The notes beneath the pieces were generated by a model. It did no database searches. It had not been told where the DNA came from and saw only the letters and a list, made by a program, of their open reading frames with translations. Source: CAMDWQ01 sp964497635 (lineage in GTDB: Bacteria > Omnitrophota > Gorgyraeia > 2-02-FULL-51-18). From it: 28,869 nucleotides of DNA. Position numbers and translations under genes: made by a program. Location: contig CAZCDB010000013.1 of assembly GCA_964497635.1 (NCBI GenBank), positions 1-28,869 on the forward strand, written 5' to 3'. Numbering within the stretch: the stretch's first letter is position 1; each line of letters begins with the position of its first letter. This document shows positions 24,962-28,869 of the stretch, in pieces.

Positions 24962-25075
24962 CAAATTTGGGGCAATCGTTTTTTACTTTCCATCTTGCCA
25001 CCACCCGACGATAATCTCTTATTCCCAAAAGCTTTTCTTCTCCTCTTTACCGATTGTATCTAGGGACCTAAAGCG

Positions 25076-26758
25076 ATGAAAAAATCGATTCGGATTCTAT
25101 TGGTTGAAGATGAGCCTGATGATGTTTTTCTTCTAGAATCGATGTTGGCTCATACAGAAGCAACAGGTCATCCCTTGGCTCTTAGCACGGTGGGAAGTCT
25201 TGAAGAGGCTTATGCCTATTTGGCTGTTTGCACACCTGATATCATTGTTCTAGATCTTTCACTTCCCGATGGCCGTGGAATTGAGACCATCATGAAGTTT
25301 CAAGAACGCCACACGGAAATCCCCTTTATTGTTTTAACTTCTTTAAATGACCAAGCGCATGCTCTAGAGGTTTTAAGTCTGGGTGCGCAGGATTACCTGG
25401 TGAAAGGGGAGATCAACCAAAATCTTTTTACCCGGACGATTTTGCACGCGCTAGAGCGGCATAAAATTTTGCATGAATATGAACGAATGGCGATGGATCT
25501 GACCGCAGCCAATGCAAGGCTTGAAAAGCTGGTACTTCTGGATCCACTCACCAACTTGCTTAACCGGAGGGGTTTGCAAGAAGCCCTCTCACATGAGATC
25601 GAACGGATGCAGAGGGGAGAGATGGACCTTCTGGCACTGATTTTGGATCTTGATAATTTTAAGACGATTAATGACACTCTGGGGCATGCTGTGGGAGACG
25701 TTGTTTTAAAGGAAATTTCTCAGAGACTTCATGAAACTGTTCGCCCTATTGATTATGTGGCGCGGATTGGTGGGGATGAGTTTATGGTTTTAATGCCGCA
25801 AACACGTTTTGCCGAAGGCATTCTTGTCGCTGGGAAGGTTCGACGGGCGATTTCAGGATTTCCTGTGCCACACTCTTTGGAGGCAGAATTTAATATCACG
25901 GCAAGCCTGGGGATGGTGAGCGTAACCCCCGACACGTTGACGATCGATGAGCTTCTGGCCAAGACTCACCACGTTCTCTACCAGAGCAAAAAAAGTGGAA
26001 AAAATCGGATCTCTTACGATGAGAATATTACCGGCCGTTCCATCGAGGAAGACCACTACTCCAATATACTGAACACTCTTAGAACTTCTCGGGATTATTC
26101 GGTGGTTTGCCAACCGATTTATTCTCTGGCGGATCAGTCGCCGGTGGGTTATGAGTTTTTGAGCCGATTTTCAGTGAAAGGTCTTGAAATGCCTGATGAT
26201 TTTTTCCGGGTTTGTCAGGAAAATAATATTTTAACCTTGGTGGATCGTCATTGTTTTCAGAATTGTGTTCTGGCCGGCAATGAATTGCCGCCGGAGCTAC
26301 GGCAACATTTAAATTTATTTCCCTCAACTATGATTGATATTTCAATCCGAAATCTTCTTCAGGTTTTTGGCCAAGCTCGGGATTACTCCAGTTATTGCAT
26401 TGAAATCAGCGAGCAGCAAATCATTGGAGATCCATCCTACTTAATTGAACCGGTCAAAATGCTAAAAAAAGCGGGAATTCAGATCGCTATTGATGACGTT
26501 GGCTTTGGTCGTAGTTGTCTGGAAAGCTTGATTTTGCTAGAACCGGATGTGGTCAAGGTCGACAAAAAATGGGTAAGAAATATCGATAAAAATCTTGTAT
26601 CGCAAAGGTCTCTCAAAAGACTTTTAAAAGTGACAGACTCCTTGGGCGCCAAACTGGTGGCGGAAGGAATTGAGACTCAAGAGGATCGAGACGCTCTTAT
26701 TTCAATCGGTGTTCCTTATGGGCAGGGATTTTTATGGGGCAAGCCAAAAGCACTGTAA
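25076..26758 (+). CDS. REC-GGDEF-EAL response regulator
   Basis: A 560-residue protein for cyclic-di-GMP turnover. REC (about 4-125) has phospho-acceptor Asp60 and resembles Rcp1-type receivers (VEDEPDDVFLL). GGDEF (about 155-315) has an intact active site at 232-236 and the RxxD inhibitory site (RPID) just before it, so synthesis with product feedback is expected. EAL (about 330-555) has EFL (360-362) instead of EAL but keeps the other usual catalytic positions: HLN, EISE, the Asp pair of IDDVGFG, KVDK, AEGIE and GQGF. It may therefore still hydrolyse c-di-GMP. AGGGA precedes the ATG. The last 25 bases overlap the next receiver gene. Confidence 0.93.
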   Translation: MKKSIRILLVEDEPDDVFLLESMLAHTEATGHPLALSTVGSLEEAYAYLAVCTPDIIVLDLSLPDGRGIETIMKFQERHTEIPFIVLTSLNDQAHALEVLSLGAQDYLVKGEINQNLFTRTILHALERHKILHEYERMAMDLTAANARLEKLVLLDPLTNLLNRRGLQEALSHEIERMQRGEMDLLALILDLDNFKTINDTLGHAVGDVVLKEISQRLHETVRPIDYVARIGGDEFMVLMPQTRFAEGILVAGKVRRAISGFPVPHSLEAEFNITASLGMVSVTPDTLTIDELLAKTHHVLYQSKKSGKNRISYDENITGRSIEEDHYSNILNTLRTSRDYSVVCQPIYSLADQSPVGYEFLSRFSVKGLEMPDDFFRVCQENNILTLVDRHCFQNCVLAGNELPPELRQHLNLFPSTMIDISIRNLLQVFGQARDYSSYCIEISEQQIIGDPSYLIEPVKMLKKAGIQIAIDDVGFGRSCLESLILLEPDVVKVDKKWVRNIDKNLVSQRSLKRLLKVTDSLGAKLVAEGIETQEDRDALISIGVPYGQGFLWGKPKAL

Positions 26759-27123
26759 AATTTAAAAAAATACTGGTTGTGGATGATGACAAGGACACGC
26801 TTGAGATTATCGAGGAAATGCTAAAACCTTATGGGTACGAAGTCATCACCGCCGAGGATGGTCCACACGCGATTGAGAAGACCAATCAACATCACTTAGA
26901 TTTGATTCTTTTGGACAATCGAATGCCCTTTTTTTCTGGAATTTGGTATTGTGACTTTCTTAAAAGAAAGGCCAATACAAAGAATATCCCGGTCATTTTA
27001 GTTTCATCGGGGCTGGATGAAGATACGATCGGTAAGGCCCGTCAGATGGGGGCCTCTGATTTTTTAAAGAAACCTTTTCAGACCACTGAGTTGCTTCAGA
27101 TCGTCCAAAAACATACTTCCTAA
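26734..27123 (+). CDS. Single-domain response regulator
   Basis: A 129-residue stand-alone receiver. Acidic pocket residues lie in VVDDDKD, the phospho-acceptor is Asp61 in LLDNRMP, the Ser/Thr position is LVSSG and the Lys is in LKKPF. No output domain follows, so it acts through protein contacts or as a phosphate sink or relay. It overlaps the GGDEF-EAL gene by 25 bases and is very likely translated with it. Together with the upstream PAS kinase it forms a three-protein signalling set; the direction of phosphotransfer is inferred from position only. Confidence 0.93.
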   Translation: MGQAKSTVKFKKILVVDDDKDTLEIIEEMLKPYGYEVITAEDGPHAIEKTNQHHLDLILLDNRMPFFSGIWYCDFLKRKANTKNIPVILVSSGLDEDTIGKARQMGASDFLKKPFQTTELLQIVQKHTS

Positions 27124-27136
27124 TCTTCTAGAAGAT
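27123..27136. repeat. 14-bp perfect palindrome at receiver stop codon
   Basis: ATCTTCTAGAAGAT begins in the stop codon of the receiver gene. With no loop and only a short T run after a CCC it is a poor terminator, and might be an operator half of the amtB regulatory region. Confidence 0.4.
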
Positions 27137-27156
27137 ACCCTTTTGCACTCTCATTG

Positions 27157-27185
27157 TGTTACACCGATGTAATCTTGTTGTAACA
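27157..27185. promoter_or_regulatory. Three heptamers at 11-bp spacing before amtB
   Basis: TGTTACA (27157), TGTAATC (27168) and TGTAACA (27179) start exactly 11 bp apart, one helical turn, so a protein could bind side by side on one DNA face. This is the layout of OmpR/PhoB-type regulator sites. The array ends 9 bp before a TATATT -10 box (27195-27200) and covers the poor -35 region, as expected for an activated promoter. No sigma-54 promoter is visible. Confidence 0.5.
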
Positions 27186-27194
27186 ATTAAAAGT

Positions 27195-27200
27195 TATATT
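27195..27200 (+). promoter_or_regulatory. -10 box of amtB promoter
   Basis: TATATT lies 26 bases before the GTG start and downstream of the heptamer array. The -35 region is poor. Confidence 0.45.
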
Positions 27201-27226
27201 GGGTTCGTCAAAACAAGGAGAATGCT

Positions 27227-28468
27227 GTGCCAAATCTAATTAATTCAGGTGATACCGCTTGGGTTCTTGTGAGCGCCGCTTTGGTGCTTTTCATGACTCC
27301 CGGGCTTGCTTTTTTTTATGGGGGACTGGTTCGTAAAAAGAACATCCTCTCAGTTTTAATGCAGTGCTTTATCGTTCTTTGTATTATTTCGATTCAATGG
27401 GTGCTGATTGGTTACACTCTTTCTTTCGGGCCGGATGTCAAAGGATTTATCGGTAACTTGTCGTGGTTGGGTTTAGCGGGCGTTGGAGCGGACCCCAATC
27501 CTGATTACGCGGCGACCATTCCTCACACCGTGTTCATGATCTACCAAGCAATGTTTGCTGTGATTACCCCGGCGCTTATTCTTGGCGCTTTTGCCGAGAG
27601 AATGAAGTTTGGCGCTTTTTGTCTTTTCGCGCTCCTTTGGGCGACCCTGGTTTATAACCCCGTCTGTCATTGGGTTTGGGCTGTCGGTGGTTTTATTCGT
27701 AACACAGGAGCTCTTGATTTTGCCGGTGGGACCGTGGTTCACATCAATGCGGGTATGGCAGCGCTTGCGGCCGCCTTGGTTCTGGGCCGTCGTCAAGGTT
27801 TCCCCAATAAGATTTCACCTCCTCACAACTTACCCCTGGCTGTTTTAGGCGCGGGAATTTTGTGGTTTGGATGGTTTGGATTTAACGGAGGCAGCGCATT
27901 AGGGGCCAATGGACTTGCAGCCAATGCTTTTGTTACCACGCATATTGCGGCCGCTGCGGCTGGTTTGGTTTGGTCGCTTCTGGATTGGAAGATGAACTCC
28001 CACGCAACAATGCTCGGTATGATTACCGGTGCTGTGGCAGGTTTGGTTGCCATCACTCCGGCGGCAGGTTTTGTGACACCTATCGATGCGATCTGGATCG
28101 GCGCACTGGCTTCTGTGATCTGTTATTTCTTCGTCACGGTGGTCAAGGTCAAGCTTGGCTATGATGATACCTTGGATGCTTTTGGAGTTCATGGAATCGG
28201 CGGAATCTGGGGAGCGATTGCGACAGGTCTTTGGGCGAATAAAACAGTCAATTCAGCGGGTGCGGATGGCTTATTTTACGGAAATCCGGGGCTTGTTTGG
28301 ATTCAAATCAAAGCCGTTTTAATCACTGCCGTTTATTCGTTTATCGTATCGTTTGTGCTGCTGAAGATTGTTGATGCGGTTTGCAAACTGAAGGTGTCCG
28401 AACAAGATGAAAGAATCGGTCTTGATTTGACACAGCACCGTGAATCCGGCTATACCCTATTGGATTAA
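27227..28468 (+). CDS. amtB: Ammonium transporter (Amt family)
   Basis: A 413-residue protein with eleven expected membrane helices and no signal peptide. The conduction-pore twin histidines are His172 (GGTVVHINAG) and His322 (AFGVHGIGG). The aromatic gate segment MFAVITPALILGAFAERMKF and the conserved acidic residue in LDFAGG before His172 are present. It takes up ammonium across the inner membrane and is normally closed by a PII protein, encoded just downstream. GGAG (27217-27220) is 6 bases before a GTG start; an ATG at 27222 is out of frame and ends after five codons. It is operonic with the PII gene (9-base gap). Confidence 0.97.
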   Translation: MPNLINSGDTAWVLVSAALVLFMTPGLAFFYGGLVRKKNILSVLMQCFIVLCIISIQWVLIGYTLSFGPDVKGFIGNLSWLGLAGVGADPNPDYAATIPHTVFMIYQAMFAVITPALILGAFAERMKFGAFCLFALLWATLVYNPVCHWVWAVGGFIRNTGALDFAGGTVVHINAGMAALAAALVLGRRQGFPNKISPPHNLPLAVLGAGILWFGWFGFNGGSALGANGLAANAFVTTHIAAAAAGLVWSLLDWKMNSHATMLGMITGAVAGLVAITPAAGFVTPIDAIWIGALASVICYFFVTVVKVKLGYDDTLDAFGVHGIGGIWGAIATGLWANKTVNSAGADGLFYGNPGLVWIQIKAVLITAVYSFIVSFVLLKIVDAVCKLKVSEQDERIGLDLTQHRESGYTLLD

Positions 28469-28477
28469 GGAGAAAAA

Positions 28478-28819
28478 ATGAAATACATTATTGCAGTCAT
28501 TCAACCGGATCGTTTGGATGATGTGTTGGATCAGTTGGAGAAAAAAGATATCCATCTGGTGACTGTTTCCAGCGTCATGGGCCGCGGCCGCCAAAAGGGA
28601 ATTCCTGAGGTGTATCGCAGTCACAAGGAAGCAGGCAGCCTCTTGAGAAAATACAAGGTCGAAGTGGCCGTGAACGATGAGTTTGTTCAGCCTGCCATTG
28701 AAGCCATTACTCAGGGTGGACGCACAGGAAAAGTTGGGGACGGAAAGATTTTTGTCCTTGAGCTTAAGGATTGTGTGCGTATTCGTACCGGAGAAACCTC
28801 AAAGGTTGCTATCGGTTAA
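28478..28819 (+). CDS. glnK: PII nitrogen-regulatory protein
   Basis: A 113-residue PII protein. The start aligns with E. coli GlnB without gaps through position 47: Gln39 (2-oxoglutarate/Mg site), Lys40, Tyr46, then Lys58. The ATP-site segments TGKVGDGKIFV and VRIRTGE are intact. The T-loop position that is uridylylated in E. coli, Tyr51, is Glu here, so control by uridylylation is not expected; binding of ATP, ADP and 2-oxoglutarate should remain. The symbol glnK is given for its place after amtB, where PII blocks the channel. A GGAG sequence directly precedes the ATG with suitable spacing. Confidence 0.94.
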   Translation: MKYIIAVIQPDRLDDVLDQLEKKDIHLVTVSSVMGRGRQKGIPEVYRSHKEAGSLLRKYKVEVAVNDEFVQPAIEAITQGGRTGKVGDGKIFVLELKDCVRIRTGETSKVAIG

Positions 28820-28832
28820 AGAAGTAAAAAGG

Positions 28833-28869
28833 CGGCGGCGAAGGTTCCAACACTTCGCCGCCGTTTTTT
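28833..28869 (+). terminator. Intrinsic terminator after PII gene
   Basis: CGGCGGCGAAG (28833-28843) pairs perfectly with CTTCGCCGCCG (28853-28863) around a 9-base loop, followed by at least six Ts at the window edge. It ends the amtB-PII unit. Confidence 0.95.

Noticed and set aside
24822..25075. c-di-GMP riboswitch before the GGDEF-EAL gene
   Set aside because: The conserved core sequences of the GEMM motifs are not present.
27140..27226. Sigma-54 promoter for amtB
   Set aside because: No GG-N10-GC arrangement at -24/-12 spacing is visible.

Overview
This is a bacterial chromosome segment, almost fully coding, with 21 protein genes: 19 on the plus strand and a two-gene minus-strand pair. 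I see no RNA genes, insertion sequences, integrase or CRISPR array. A TolC-type outer-membrane channel, an RND pump and several exported proteins indicate a two-membrane (Gram-negative-type) bacterium. The very large multi-module protein at the left edge, with recurring G-[AT]-R-L-A motifs, reminds me of Omnitrophota-like (PVC-related) genomes. That assignment is an impression, not something the sequence proves.

Layout. (1) Positions 3-6284 hold the 3' part of a giant gene. It carries an HExxH metallopeptidase-like module, a region resembling phosphodiester glycosidases, seven degenerate ~95-residue repeats and an unknown C-terminal module. The modules are separated by four GARLA/GTRLA motifs. 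(2) 6388-8471: a membrane-bound spermidine-synthase-like protein and an exported SYLF-domain protein, in tandem. (3) 8544-14699: a tightly overlapped run of TolC-like channel, RND pump, NhaD-type Na+/H+ antiporter and FMN-binding split-barrel protein. No adaptor (HlyD-type) gene is present. (4) 14703-16026, minus strand: lemA and a GIDE-domain gene. (5) 16234-17135: a cold-shock gene behind a structured leader, then a Cys-rich Spy/CpxP-like protein. (6) 17142-20150: GIY-YIG protein, ABC-F ATPase and fatty-acid desaturase, overlapping one another. (7) 20321-23716: nrdB and nrdA of a class Ia ribonucleotide reductase that looks strikingly like the eukaryotic enzyme, behind a NrdR-like box, a good promoter and an intrinsic terminator lying inside the leader. 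(8) 23733-27123: PAS histidine kinase, REC-GGDEF-EAL protein and a lone receiver, a likely signalling module. (9) 27227-28819: ammonium transporter and a PII protein lacking the usual uridylylated tyrosine, preceded by an 11-bp-spaced TGTWAYM array and closed by a strong terminator.

The most unusual signals are the punctuated giant protein and several leader structures. These are a hairpin covering the tolC-like ribosome binding site with a promoter -10 box inside its loop, a terminator with a competing helix before the cold-shock gene, and a terminator between the nrd promoter and nrdB. The eukaryote-like reductase, the heptad-spaced cysteines and the altered PII T-loop are also notable. All family assignments come from reading the translated sequence and recalling family motifs; no search was run.
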